64,000 bases of DNA from Prochilodus magdalenae (GCA_024036415.1 JAMWET010006576.1:1-64000), one strand, 5' to 3'; shown: positions 48,456-62,500, counted from the first letter of the stretch. Notes: generated by a model from the letters alone, not told the origin. Translations and numbers: made by a program.

Positions 48456-50570
48456 AAAAACATGCATGAAGACTGCCCCACCTCTCTGTGTTGTGGGTAA
48501 TATGCATAGTCTGTAGGGTAAAATGGATGAAGCAGTAATGAGTATTGTTAGGACAAATCTGCAGTCTCATAAGCAGCTTTTTAAGGAATGAAGTATATGT
48601 TTATTCCTGTTTATGGTCCTATAATGGCAAAAATAGACATTTATTCATATTGTATGTAGCCTGATTCCAAATGAGAATACAAAAAATGTACCTGCAGTTC
48701 CAGTTCTGTTCTTCTTAATAACTAGCTTTATTGAAGATTGCATTTTATGTGCATATCGTGTTTCCATAGTGGCTGTAAAGTAACACCACTTTGAAGCATC
48801 TAGCATCTGAACAACTCATATTAAGAGTAAGCCAGGTGAAAATGTCGCCTTCACAACACAAGGTTAGCTGTGCTGGCTATTTCAAAGCCCAGATTCATCA
48901 AGAATGTCATGTACATTTTATAGACTTTGATTTTTTTTTATTATTGTTCTGATGTTGGCTCCACATTCCTGTATGGTGTCTGATCCACACAGTTGGACTA
49001 ATTGTGTTTTGCAGTGTAGTGACTGTTACAGATCACCCAATTTGTTACAGTCCATCCCTCCAGTTAAGGTGTAACATTTGCACTTGTACCGCTTCCAGCA
49101 GAACTGTTCATAAGCAGAAGGTGCTGGTAACAAAGTTCCTGTTTTAATTTCAGGCATAGATCCACAGCAGAGGTTTGTGTGTGACCAGTATTTTTGTCCC
49201 ATTGCTGCAAAATTTCATCCTGTTCCCTGAAAATGCAGAGGACTAAAGATGCTCCATTTATTGTTGTGTGTTCGTTTTTATTAAGAGCACTTTCCACAGC
49301 TGTGGCCCGCCGTCTGACTGTCTGACGGCTCCTCCATTTCTGTACACTAGAAGAAAGACGTCCCTGTGATTTAGGTAGTTCTTCATGTGATTGGTGTCTT
49401 CCAGTTCGGTCCAGTTTCAACTTTTTTATTCAGAAAAGCGTCTTTGCATATGGCAGTTATTAAGTAATAATGTCTCATGTTGGCCATGCATTCATTTGTA
49501 GGATGTCTTTAAATGTTTTTTGATTTTTACCTGGCCGTTTCCATGCATGAGCCATGCCGGCTGACCTGTAGGAAAATAACAGGAAGTAATTGTCTTGCTC
49601 AAATGCTTTTCAATGCCGCAAACCAAATGTGTGAGTGGGTGCTCCTCCCGCCACCCTTCTATATGGAAATACTGTGTGAACTTCTATATTTAATCTACCT
49701 CAGGTGCAGCAGTTAAGGAACGACAGCGTAAGTTGTGTGGAATAAAGTGGAGAGATTTTGTAAACATATTGACAGACATCCCACAACGACTTTCAATTGC
49801 CATGCAGGCCACTAACACACGCGCACTTGACCAGCGGGACACAACAAACTGTTTTCTCAGTACAGCACAGGTGGAAGACAAGACAACAATGCTTCTTCCC
49901 GTCACTCTCCCCCTTGCTGTCTTCTCCTTCTTCTCTCTGCCGTAGGCTGTCGCTCCTGTGGAGAGATAAAGGCCTCCAGTCTAGCTCTCAGCTTAGCTTG
50001 ATAAAAGGCCTTTATTTCGCCTTTCATTGTAAGCAGAAAGACATTTGAAGGGTGAAAACTGTTTACTGAGTGAGAGCTCAAACAGTCCTGACGCTCCACA
50101 GAGGTGCGACTGTAAGGATGAGTTTTTACACCTCAACGTCAAAGCAGTAGCGGAAGCAGTAGTTTGCTTTGTTCCTCTTAATCTAAATTAGTCAAATTTG
50201 TTTTCTAGCTTTGCACTGGAGCCATGAAGCTAATGTGGTAAGCAATGGTAGCTTACACTGCACCAATTAGCATTGTGCAGACAGCATACCTAAAGCATCG
50301 CACATGCCTTAAACAGTACAGCGGTTATGGAATTATCCGGGTTACTGTGTGCCACACTTTACTATACAGCTTCATACAATTTGAGTCGCGTATGTGATGA
50401 CCTGTGCAGGCTTCACTGTGTTTACTGGTTGGGTATAAGGTTCCGTTACTAATAGGACAGAAGTGTGTCCTTCGTACATGGCACTGTACAAATAACTATG
50501 TTAAGCTAATTTATCTGGAATTTATTAACCATCTTGCACAACTCAGGAAGATAATCAGTCAAGGCTTTAG
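48456..50570. other. galnt1 intron, unassigned
   Basis: No recognised gene. A 118-codon minus frame (49064-49420) and short plus frames near 49700-49940 have no identifiable homology by eye. Confidence 0.4.
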
Positions 50571-50574
50571 GTAG

Positions 50575-50900
50575 CCTCGGAAGTCTTGTTGTCCTGACCC
50601 CCGACTCTTAGCATCTCCTAAGGCTTTGTTCATCTTGGCACTGACCACGGTGCATCCACACACTGATTCACTGGTCATCTCCACCAAGACAAAGGTGGGA
50701 CTCGTTACTGAAGATGACCTGCTGCAATTCTGAGCCACTCCATGTCAGTCTGGCAGGACACCATTGCCATCTTTGGTGATGTTGACGTGGTGTTACGGGC
50801 AGTTGTTGAAAAGGCCTGTGTGCAGGCGTCCATGTGGTACAGGAATGTCTGCAATCGTGGCTGTTGAGGCAGTCAGGTACATAAGGCATAAGGTGCGTCC
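50575..50900 (-). mobile_element. Degenerate Tc1-like transposase relic (family B)
   Basis: The minus strand encodes SGSELQQVIFSNESHLCLGGDDQ-like residues (about 50670-50740), matching the VIFSDES-type block around a catalytic Asp in Tc1 transposases. The DNA is clearly related to 43955-44040 (CACACACTGATTCACTGGTC versus CACACACAGATTCATTGGTC). Frames are broken and the termini are not recognised. Confidence 0.6.
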
Positions 50901-52045
50901 TTGCTTATGTCACCTGCACGCCTGAGCATGTCTCACTATGTCAAACCCACAAGTCGATAACTGCTGGGTGCTGGGGTTTTTGACGAACAGCTATTTAGCT
51001 ATACGCTAATTTAGCACAACGTTATTATGTTCAATGCTATGTTCCGTACACTTGCGGCTTCCTGCCAATACAGTTTATAAAAACTTCTGAGGTAACAGAT
51101 ATACAGAATACTGACGACCCAACCTCTCACATACAGTGGACATTTATTTAAAGACATGGGCACAAATATAGCCAGACATTATATAACAATCAAATCATCT
51201 GCGTAGCAAACAAAATACATAAGACCAAGTGCAACCAGTTATTACAGGCCTCGTTTTGAATATTATCAAAGTATTTACTGAGGCATTCAGTATCTACTGA
51301 AGCATGAAGAGCATAAATGGCTGTAGATGTGTTTTTTCCAATGGGCAGTGCAGTACAGCACAGTACACTTACTAAGCCAAACCCAGAAATAGCCATACCA
51401 TGGTAAAGTACATATTTGTCATTTAGAGAACCTTAAGAGTGGGTGAGTCACATGATTTTTCTTGGAAACTAGTTTTAAAGGGAACCCTGCCTGTTAAGAC
51501 ATATAGGCCTTAATATGGTGTACATGGCCGGTATAATTCTAAACGGTTGTGTAATGAGTCCCTCATTTATTATTGAAAATGACAGTACCATTGTACTAGC
51601 AGGTTTCTGTTTTTGTTGCCGCATTAGATGGTTGCTCTCTCTCGTCCACTGAGAGAAGAACAGTAACATCTCATTTAACTCTATCACTCATGACATCGCT
51701 CGAGAGGAGCGTTCTTGGAACGCAATATAAGACAGTAGGACTGAGTTTAGTGCAGCCATATGACCGTATCATTACAGTGTTGTAAGAGGTACACATCTTA
51801 ACAGTAAGGTTTCAAAGGCAAACAGCAGCAAATGAGGAGTTCTATGTTTCAAGGGATTCATCCGTGAGCATTACGAATAATAACTTTGGCTGGGTTGTGT
51901 TTTCATCTGCCGCAGTTGATGTATGATATTTTTGTGATGACTGTGTTTAATCATAGTTAAGTATGGCAGGGTGCACGAGGAAAAGGTGGCCAACACAATT
52001 TTGTCATTAACATGGTTATTTTTGTTGTTATGACACTCGATATGC
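50901..52045. other. galnt1 intron, unassigned
   Basis: No recognisable feature. Confidence 0.4.
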
Positions 52046-52049
52046 ATTT

Positions 52050-52764
52050 CTGGTCAGTTTTTGGTAATATGGTATATTGTCAGTTTTTGGTAATATGGTA
52101 TATAGTCAGTTTTTGGTAATATGGTATATGGTCAGTTTTTGGTAATATGGTATATAGTCAGTTTTTGGTAATATGGTATATGGTCAGTTTTTGGTAATAT
52201 GGTATATAGTCAGTTTTTGGTAATATGGTATATGGTCAGTTTTTGGTAATATGGTATATAGTCAGTATTTGGTAATATGGTATATGGTCAGTATTTGGTA
52301 ATATGGTATATAGTCAGTTTTTGGTAATATGGTATATGGTCAGTTTTTGGTAATATGGTATATAGTCAGTTTTTGGTAATATGGTATATGGTCAGTTTTT
52401 GGTAATATGGTATATGGTCAGTTTTTGGTAATATGGTCAGTTTTTGGTAATATGGTATATAGTCAGTATTTGGTAATATGGTATATGGTCAGTTTTTGGT
52501 AATATGGTATATGGTCAGTTTTTGGTAATATGGTATATAGTCAGTATTTGGTAATATGGTATATGGTCAGTTTTTGGTAATATGGTATATAGTCAGTATT
52601 TGGTAATATGGTATATGGTCAGTTTTTGGTAATATGGTATATAGTCAGTTTTTGGTAATATGGTATATGGTCATTATTTGGTAATATGGTATATGGTCAG
52701 TTTTTGGTAATATGGTATATAGTCAGTTTTTGGTAATATGGTATATGGTCATTATTTGGTATTG
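52050..52764. repeat. 26-bp minisatellite with alternating 52-bp dimers
   Basis: Unit GTCAGTTTTTGGTAATATGG plus TATATG or TATATA, about 27 copies. Long stretches alternate ATG/ATA ends, so the real amplification unit is often a 52-bp dimer. TTTTT/TATTT variants occur at intervals. Confidence 0.95.
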
Positions 52765-52769
52765 TTTTA

Positions 52770-53970
52770 GTGAGTAAAATCCTAAATCGTATTGTATAGT
52801 ATTTATATATTGGTATTTTACAGTCTGACACTAGTATCACATTTTGTCTGTTTTAGATTATAGTGATGTGTATCGTACTTTGTGAAAATGGCTTTAAATG
52901 TCATGATACACTATTTTTTCCCCCATATTGCCAAGCTCAAACAATGAATTTGAAAGCACACTGTATTGCACCGCCCTCCCCTGGAGCAGTAAGGTCATAT
53001 TAGATATGAAGTGTATGGCAAAAATGATTTTAGGTATTATCCGTATAGCGAAAATGACATCTAGGAATATGGCAAAAGATTAGACTATTAGATATATGGC
53101 AAAAATTACAGCTGGGAGAGAGAGGGTATAGTAAGTCCTATAGCCCTATCATATCTGTCAGTATACTCCCCTTCCTTTCCTCTCCTTCTCTCTCTGAGAC
53201 TTCTGGGTCATGACCAATGGCATGACAAATCCTCATGATCATCCTTCGCAAGCGTAGACTTCGTTCCACCTGTTAGAGCTCCAATTCAGCATGAGAGGAA
53301 TAAAAGAGAGAAGAGAGAAAGAGGGAGAGAGTAGAGCAAATGTACCTCCTGTCAAAGTGTCCTATGTAATCTGGGCTATTGTGTGTGTATGTGTGTGTGC
53401 ATGCGCATTGGCCAATGAGAGTCTCTCTTAGTTCTGCTCTGTTACATTTGAGACACAGGGAAATGTGTGTGTATGTGTGTCTGTGTTTTCGTAGATTTCC
53501 ATAGATTTTTAAAAAAATATTCTGATGCTTTAGCAGGAACCTGTATTGCGTTTTGTTTTCAGTTTTTCTCTTTTTCCTTTCTTTATTTTTTAACAAAGGT
53601 TTAATGTTTCCTATAGTTTACTGCAGCTGCCAAACTGCTTCTGTATTTCTGATCTTAGGGGGTTATATGAGGTTACATGTTTTGTTAATTTTTCACATAA
53701 AAGTATGCTAAAGCATCTTCTATGGGGAACGGTCTGAAGCTCTGATTTGGGACTTGATTTGGTTTGGGTTTTTTTTTTTTTTTTTAAGAAAAACTAAATA
53801 CTGTGATGCATTTAATTTCCTTTATCATGAGAATACCTTGAAGTTTCCTGAAACTGATTCCCACCCCAGTTAGGATTAGGTTTACAATTTGTTTCAGCAT
53901 ATTCATACTGGACTGTATAACACACACATGTGATCAACATGTCATGTTTTTGCTGAATGTGTTGTTTGGT
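52770..53970. other. galnt1 intron leading to the 53976 exon
   Basis: Unassigned. A poly-T run at 53769-53786 lies about 190 bp before the acceptor. Confidence 0.4.
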
Positions 53971-53975
53971 TACAG

Positions 53976-54183
53976 AGTTCCTGAAGCGGCAATTGGAGCA
54001 ATACGTTCGGAGGTTGGAGGTACCCGTTAGGATTGTTCGGATGGAGCAGCGCTCTGGTCTGATTCGTGCTCGTCTGAAGGGGGCATCACTCTCCACCGGT
54101 CAAGTCATTACTTTTCTGGACGCTCACTGCGAGTGCACCGTGGGCTGGCTGGAACCGCTACTCGCTCGCATCAAACAAGACAA
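53976..54183 (+). CDS. galnt1: galnt1 coding exon: catalytic domain with the DxH metal-binding motif (gene continues beyond the window)
   Basis: This 208-bp exon has acceptor GGTTACAG (AG 53974-53975) and donor AA|GTAATT (54184). It encodes [38 protein letters not shown], then [20 protein letters not shown] and LARIKQDK, about residues 161-230 of GALNT1. LDAHCE holds the DxH motif (Asp209 and His211 in GALNT1 numbering) that binds the catalytic Mn2+. The first residue is Glu where mammals have Asp (SER-D-FLKR), a conservative change. The next expected segment (TVVCPIIDVISDD-like) is not found downstream in the window, so the remaining catalytic and C-terminal ricin-type lectin exons lie beyond 64000. 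A 45-bp minisatellite begins six bases after the exon ends. Confidence 0.95.
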
Positions 54184-54189
54184 GTAATT

Positions 54190-55696
54190 ACTACAGCTCC
54201 CATAATACATCACTGTTCAACTCTACTGATACACACTACAACTCCCATAATACATCACTGTTAAACTCTACTGATACACACTACAACTCCCATAATACAT
54301 CACTGTTAAACTCTACTGATACACACTACAACTCCCATAATACATCACTGTTAAACTCTACTGATACACACTACAACTCCCATAATACATCACTGTTAAA
54401 CTCTACTGATACACACTACAACTCCCATAATACATCACTGTTAAACTCTACTGATACACACTACAACTCCCATAATACATCACTGTTAAACTCTACTGAT
54501 ACACACTACAACTCCCATAATACATCACTGTTAAACTCTACTGATACACACTGCAACTCCCATAATACATCACTGTTAAACTCTACTGATACACACTGCA
54601 ACTCCCATAATACATCACTGTTAAACTCTACTGATACACACTGCAACTCCCATAATACATCACTGTTAATATTCTCTACTGATACACACTACAACTCCCA
54701 TAATACATCACTGTTAAACACTGCTGATACACACTACAACTCCCATAATACATCACTGTTAAACTCTACTGATACACACTGCAACTCCCATAATACATCA
54801 CTGTTAAACTCTACTGATACACACTACAACTCCCATAATACATCACTGTTAAACTCTACTGATACACACTGCAACTCCCATAATACATCACTGTTAAACT
54901 CTACTGATACACACTGCAACTCCCATAATACATCACTGTTAAACTCTACTGATACACACTACAACTCCCATAATACATCACTGTTAAACTCTACTGATAG
55001 ACACTACAACTCCCATAATACATCACTGTTAAACTCTACTGATACACACTGCACCTCCCATAATACATCTGTTAAACTGAAACATGAACTGTTAAACTCT
55101 ACTGATACACACTACAACTCCCATAATACATCACTGTTAATAATACATCCCATAATACATCACTGTTAAACTCTACTGATACACACTGCACCTCCCATAA
55201 TACATCTATTAAACTGAAACATGAACTGTTAAACTCTACTGATACACACTACAACTCCCATAATACATCACTGTTAAACTCTACTGATACACACTACAAC
55301 TCCCATAATACATCACTGTTAAACTCTACTGATACACACTACAGCTCCCATAATACATCACCGTTAAACTCTACTGATACACACTACAGCTCCCATAATA
55401 CATCACTGTTAAACTCTACTGATACACACTACAACTCCCATAATACATCACCGTTAAACTCTACTGATACACACTGCAACTCCCATAATACATCACTGTT
55501 AAACTCTACTGATACACACTACAACTCCCATAATACATCACTGTTAAACTCTACTGATACACACTACAACTCCCATAATACATCACTGTTAAACTCTACT
55601 GATACACACTACAACTCCCATAATACATCACTGTTCAACTCTACTGATACACACTACAACTCCCATAATACATCACCGTTAAACTCTACTGATAGA
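54190..55696. repeat. 45-bp minisatellite, about 33 copies, with a ZNF143-like motif in each unit
   Basis: Unit ACTACAACTCCCATAATACA, TCACTGTTAAACTCTACTGA, TACAC. Most copies are identical. Variants read CTGCAAC or CTACAGC, and two sites (near 55060-55090 and 55180-55230) carry a shared insertion with AACTGAAACATGAACTG. It starts six bases after the exon end at 54183. ACTACAACTCCCATAATACA resembles the ZNF143/SBS consensus (ACTACAATTCCCAGAATGCA). Confidence 0.95.
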
Positions 55697-55699
55697 CAT

Positions 55700-58600
55700 T
55701 ATAATTACAACTGAACACTTAAACTTCTACAATGTAACACTGTTAAATTTTACAGGAAAACACTACAACTTTCTTAATGCAGCACTGTCAGACTACAGGT
55801 CAACGCTACAAATACAATACAATAATTTTTTTACTAACACAAAGCATTTGCAGCAGTGAGTTTTTGTAGTGTTTGATTCTGATCGTGGTTCTAAGGCAGC
55901 ACGTTAGTTCTCATTTTGGCATGATCTCTTGGTTAAAGGAAGACTCAGCCAGTCAAGTGATTCCCTTTCTTTCTGTTTATGCACAGCTGTGTAAACGAAA
56001 GACCATTTCAGCCCAGAAGCAGCTACCACTGCACATGCTGTGCAGCTGCACCTTTAAACCAGCCACACACGACATGCACAGTGGGCATATGTACACCAAG
56101 TTCAGCGTTTTGTGCCACTTTAATTCTCGGGTGACTGGTGCAGCCTGTAGTTGTTCTGCTGTGCACTGTGGTTTGCCTACAGTGCTGTTAATAAATTCTT
56201 CTCAGTGAGACACATTGCACAGTAGACTAACCAGACTGTAACTAAGCTACAGAACTAATAACAATACGTTAACATCATATACCCACACCTGCATGTCCAA
56301 AACAAAAACAAGCAGTCAGCCACTCTCCTCCTTCAGTATCTGATCAATGAATAGCCTACGTAGGAGCAGAAGGAAAAGAGAAATTCTAACAGTCATTGGT
56401 TTCCGAAAGCAAGAAAACAGAGTTATAGTAATAAAGGCTGGACATGGCCAGGGCAGGGTTCCCTGGTGGAACTTTTACATTAAATATGTTAATGTTTAGT
56501 TTTATAACTCCTTTTCACCTGTCTGAAGAGGGAAACCTGCTTTCCAGGCCTTTTCAGATGAGTTTAAGAGTCTAAAGCTGCTACTTCCACAGAAATGTCT
56601 GCATCTGGGTTAGAAATTAACAAGGTCTCTTGAAAGTAATAAAAATGCCCATGAAATATTAAACAAGGGGCCAAAAAAATGCCCTTGTAATGAATCCCTG
56701 CTGACTCCGAGGCCAGTGTTAGACTGACCGTCCACTGGTGGGGAGTGGATGAAACATGAAGTGGTTTTTGATTAAAAAACTAAAATCAATTTTGTTATAG
56801 TGGCAGCAGAGAACACTGAACACAATGAGAACACTCCATCTCCGCCACCTGAATCAGCAAATAGAGCAAAACTAACCCACTAAGGGGCACCTCTATACCT
56901 AATGTGAACTCAGGCGTGACTGTCCAGGGGAAGCATTTATTTCAGTGAATTGCTTTTTAATTAGTGGTTTGGAATATTGGATGAGTTTAGCAGTGTGTAG
57001 CGTGTAGTATAGCAGCAGAGTGTGGTATAAAATCATAATTTTATAAAGTTTTATATATAAATAAATAATAACCACAATAAGTAGGATTGATGGCGAAGGT
57101 TGATTCATCAATTCAGCTTGTTCTATCTGACTTTCAGGAGTGGATTCAGGATTGATACCGCAGAAACAACACCATTGCAATAATAGCCACAAAGGTGTTG
57201 GGGTAGAAATCTGGTGCTCTTGTGGCTAACAAATCCAAACAGTGTGGGCAATTGACCAGTCAGAATACACTGAGCACAGCGGGAGGCGGGGCTTAAATAC
57301 AGAGTGGAATTACAGACAGAGGGTAAACAGCTGCCCTTTTTTATTTTTTGTTTTTAAATACGTTAAACACTAATACATTGCACACGATTTCACAAGTCTA
57401 TAATGAAGGTCAGAAACGCTCCTGGATAATGAACCTTTTCTTTTTCCTAAGGATAAACACGTACAAGCAGATTTCTGCCACTGGTTTTGTGTTTGTGCAT
57501 GTGTGTAGCTTTTCTTCTTCCTGAGCAGATGTGCTTTGCTCCAGGGTCCAACGCCGTGTGTTTATCTGTCGCTGCAGTAGGCAGGTCTCTGTTGTTTGCA
57601 TTTGGGACTGGCTCTGGGAAGCTGGAGATACGAACGGCCTCACTGAGCCGCCATGTTTGCTTTACACCCCATGTGTGCCTTATCAAGAGCATTGTTTGAA
57701 AGGGAGATTAAGGAGTTAAGTGTTGTTCAGGTCAATAACAGTTTCTAGCAAAGAGCCATCAGCTGCTGGAACCACTTTAAGGTGATGCAAACGTTACAAT
57801 TACTATTTTATCTCTTCTGACTATTTATTTAAAAATCCAGTATAAAGAGTGGACTTTTATTGTCTGTATTTTTCAACCAAAGGGTTAGCAGTCTTATCCA
57901 CAAAGGACCGACATAGCTGCAGGATTTCGTTCCAGCTGAGCAGAAGCCATTTGATATATATCTTTTAACTTGATTGATCAAGTGACTTGTGGCGGTTTGA
58001 GCCTTTAAGAGCTTGAGGGGCAGAACGTTACCATTAGGTAGGGAGGTGCTAGTCCATTTTTGGCTTTGTAAGCAAGCGCCAGGGTTTCAATATCAGATAC
58101 AAACAACTACAGGAAAGAGTGGGATTACATGAGTGAACGTAGGAAGAGCCATCTGACTGAGGTTTAAGTTAAAAAGTCTATACATGACATTGTAATCTTA
58201 AGACAATTAAGTCAAATGTCTTAAGTAAACAGCAAAATAGTTTTATTTCTCACATTTTTGTAACAGTACTTTTCACCCAAATGTTTCACAGGTGTGTGCA
58301 TTATACAAATCAAGCAGAAAAATCATTATTGGTGTTTAGCAGTAGAGATGGAATGACGCTTTCTCTTTGCCGATACCCATATGGAATCTTTGAGTATCGG
58401 CTGATAGAGTAATATGTATGCATTGTCTTTTAAACTACTTCTGCACTATACGTTTTTAAAAATGGAATCACTTTTAAATGATTGTTAAAAGTACAATTTG
58501 TGACTTCAACACTTCACTGCTCAACAGAAAGAAATATACAGAAATGTCCTCCAGTATTTGATACAGCATGTTCTGCTGGTAATGGCCTGATACCAATGCT

Positions 58601-59570
58601 TATTGATAACAATATAAATAATTCAGTTCTCCCCAGTTTCTCTCTCCAACTTAGTCACAGCTATTTCCGCCGGTTAGGTAGGCGTCCCATCCCCATCATA
58701 AAATGCCACTATGCTTGAAGAGCAAATACTATTACATGATTTCTCCAAGACACCATGTACCTTGGCTAAGACGAAGCTTGGAGGAGAATCCTAACAGCTA
58801 ATTCTGTTATTTCAGCTAACAGACGCTTATGATAACTAGCATCACGCTGATAGGTGGAGGAAGAAAGAAGACCACCCACCTATGTCAGTTATGCTCAGTT
58901 GGACTCCTGGCGGCAGAGAGGAATGCTGTGAAATTTCTAAGATGCAAACTTTCAGTCGTCTGGTTACAAGGCCACGCCTTGAAGGATGCAGCACATGGGT
59001 GCCTGAGGTTTCACGGAACCTTTATAACATTTTATTGACAAACTGAAATACTGGTCAAACCCTACTTAGGATTGGAGAAACATCACCGACCAGCCTTTTA
59101 CAGTTAACTGCTGTTTTCTAAACAAGGAGTTATTGACTGGTGTTCAAATAGTTCGGTATTGATTGTGTGCGTTAAGGCCACAAGCTCCCACCTAAGAGGG
59201 GTTTAGCATGGCCATACACCCTCACAAACACACAGCCTTGGCTGCTCTGTCCCTGCTTGGCTGGCGGGCAGGAGAGAGATCAATAACTCTTTGCTGAGCC
59301 AGCATTTATTTTTTATAGTTAAGTACATGTTTGTTGTTTTGGTCTTTGTGTGTGCGTCCATAGGTGTGCATGGCCCTACGTGTGTGCATTGAAGTAATTT
59401 ATTTTCTTTTTGGTATTTTCAAACAAGCTCAAGAGTCCAAAAATGCTTAGGTGAACAAAAGATCACAATAGACACAAATGCTAAAATATCTTACTAAAAA
59501 AACTGAACTAAAGTAAAATCAAAATAACAAAATGAATTCTGATCTCTCAAAGTAACGGTAAGTCAAGTTT
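55700..59570. other. galnt1 intron, mostly unassigned
   Basis: No next galnt1 exon is seen here. The region 58785-58860 is a diverged copy of the repeat at 23511. Short frames (for example 57487-57699 plus) show no recognisable domain. Confidence 0.45.
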
Positions 59571-59576
59571 TCACCC

Positions 59577-62500
59577 TTCCAATCAGGCCTTCTCTGACCT
59601 AACACATCTCACAACTCCCCCCCAGCCTTCTCTACCCTAACACTCTCCACACTCTGCCCTCAAACATCTCACAACTCCCCCCAGCCTTCTCTACCCTAAC
59701 ACTCTCTACACTCTGCCCTCAAACATCTCACAACTCCCCCCAGCCTTCTCTACCCTAACACTCTCCACACTCTGCCCTCAAACATCTCACAACTCCCCCC
59801 AGCCTTCCCTACCCTAACACTCTCTACACTCTGCCCTCAAACATCTCACAACTCCCCCCAGCCTTCTCTCCCCTAACACTCTCCACACTCTGCCCTCAAA
59901 CATCTCACAACTCCCCCCAGCCTTCTCTACCCTAACACTCTCCACACTCTGCCCTCAAACATCTCACAACTCCCCCCAGCCTTCTCTACCCTGACACTCT
60001 CCACACTCTGCCCCAGCCTTCTCTGCCCTAACACTCTCCACACTCTGCCCTCAAACATCTCACAACTCCCCCAGCCTTCTCTACCCTAACACTCCACACT
60101 CTGCCCTCAAACATCTCACAACTCCCCCCCAGCCTTCTCTACCCTAACACTCTCCACACTCTGCCCTCAAACATCTCACAACTCCCCCCAGCCTTCTCTA
60201 CCCTGACACTCTCCACACTCTGCCCCAGCCTTCTCTGCCCTAACACTCTCCACACTCTGCCCTCAAACATCTCACAACTCCCCCCAGCCTTCTCTACCCT
60301 AACACTCCACACTCTGCCCTCAAACATCTCACAACTCCCCCCAGCCTTCTCTACCCTAACACTCCACACTCTGCCCTCAAACATCTCACAACTCCCCCCA
60401 GCCTTCTCTACCTTAACACTCTCCACACTCTGCCCTAAAACATCTCACAACGCCTCCCAGCCTTCTCTACCCTAACACTCCACACTCTGCCCTCAAACAT
60501 CTCACAACTCCCCCCAGCCTTCTCTACCCTAACACTCTCCACACTCTGCCCTCAAACATCTCACAACTCCCCCCAGCCTTCTCTACCCTAACCCTCTCCA
60601 CACTCTGCCCAACAACATCTCACGACTCCCCCCAGCCTTCTCTACCCTAACACTCTCCACACTCTGCCCTCAAACATCTCACAACTCCCCCCAGCCTTCT
60701 CTACCCTAACACTCTCCACACTCTGCCCTCAAACATCTCACAACTCCCCCCAGCCTTCTCTACCCTAACACTCTCCACACTCTGCCCAACAACATCTCAC
60801 AACTCCCCCCAGCCTTCTCTACCCTAACACTCTCCACACTCTGCCCTTAAACATCTCTCAACTCCCCCCAGCCTTCTCTACCCTAACACTCTCCACACTC
60901 TGCCCAACAACATCTCACGACTCCCCCCAGTCTTCTCTACCCTAACACTCACCACACTCTGCCCTCAAACATCTCACAACTCCCCCAGCCTTCTCTACCC
61001 TAACACTCTCCACACTCTGCCCTCAAACATCTCACAACTCCCCCCAGCCTTCTCTACCCTAACACTCTCCACACTCTGCCCTCAAACATCTCACAACTCC
61101 CCCCAGCCTTCTCTACCCTAACACTCCACACTCTGCCCTCAAACATCTCACAACTCCCCCCAGCCTTCTCTACCCTAACACTCTCCACACTCTGACCTAA
61201 CACATCTCACAACTCCCCCCCAGCCTTCTCTACCCTAACACTCTCAACACACTGCCCTCAAACATCTCACAACTCCCCCCAGCCTTCTCTACCCTAACAC
61301 TCTCCACACACTGCCCTAACACATCTCACAACTTCCCCCAGCCTTCTCTCCCCTAACACTCTCCACACTCTGCCGTCAAACATCTCACAACTCCCCCCAG
61401 CCTTCTCTACCCTAACACTCCACACTCTGCCCTCAAACATCTCACAACTCCCCCCAGCCTTCTCTACCCTAACACTCTCCACACTCTGACCTAACACATC
61501 TCACAACTCCCCCCAGCCTTCTCTACCCTAACACTCTCAACACACTGCCCTCAAACATCTCACAACTCCCCCCAGCCTTCTCTACCCTAACACTCTCCAC
61601 ACACTGCCCTAACACATCTCACAACTTCCCCCAGCCTTCTCTCCCCTAACACTCTCAACACTCTGCCGTCAAACATCTCACAACTCCCCCAGCCTTCTCT
61701 ACCCTAACACTCTCCACACTCTGCCCTAACACATCTCACAACTCCCCCCAGCCTTCTCTACCCTAACACTCTCCACACTCTGCCCCAGCCTTCTCTGCCC
61801 TAACACTCTCCACACTCTGCCCCAGCCTTCTCTACCCTAACACTCCACACTCTGCCCTCAAACATCTCACAACTCCCCCCAGCCTTCTCTACCCTAACAC
61901 TCTCCACACTCTGCCCTCAAACATCTCACAACTCCCCCCAGCCTTCTCTACCCTAACCCTCTCCACACTCTGCCCAACAACATCTCACGACTCCCCCCAG
62001 CCTTCTCTACCCTAACACTCTCCACACTCTGCCCTCAAACATCTCACAACTCCCCCCAGCCTTCTCTACCCTAACACTCTCCACACTCTGCCCTCAAACA
62101 TCTCACAACTCCCCCAGCCTTCTCTCCCCTAACACTCTCCACACTCTGCCCCAACACATCTCACAACTCCCCCCAGCCTTCTCTACCCTAACACTCTCCA
62201 CACTCTGCCCTCAAACATCTCACAACTCCCCCCAGCCTTCTCTACCCTAACACTCTCCACACTCTGCCCAACAACATCTCACGACTCCCCCCAGTCTTCT
62301 CTACCCTAACACTCTCCACACTCTGCCCTCAAACATCTCACAACTCCCCCCAGCCTTCTCTACCCTAACACTCTCCACACTCTGCCCTCAAACATCTCAC
62401 AACTCCCCCCAGCCTTCTCTACCCTAACACTCTCCACACTCTGCCCTCAAACATCTTACAACTCCCCCCCAGCCTCCTCTACCCTAACACTCCACACTCT

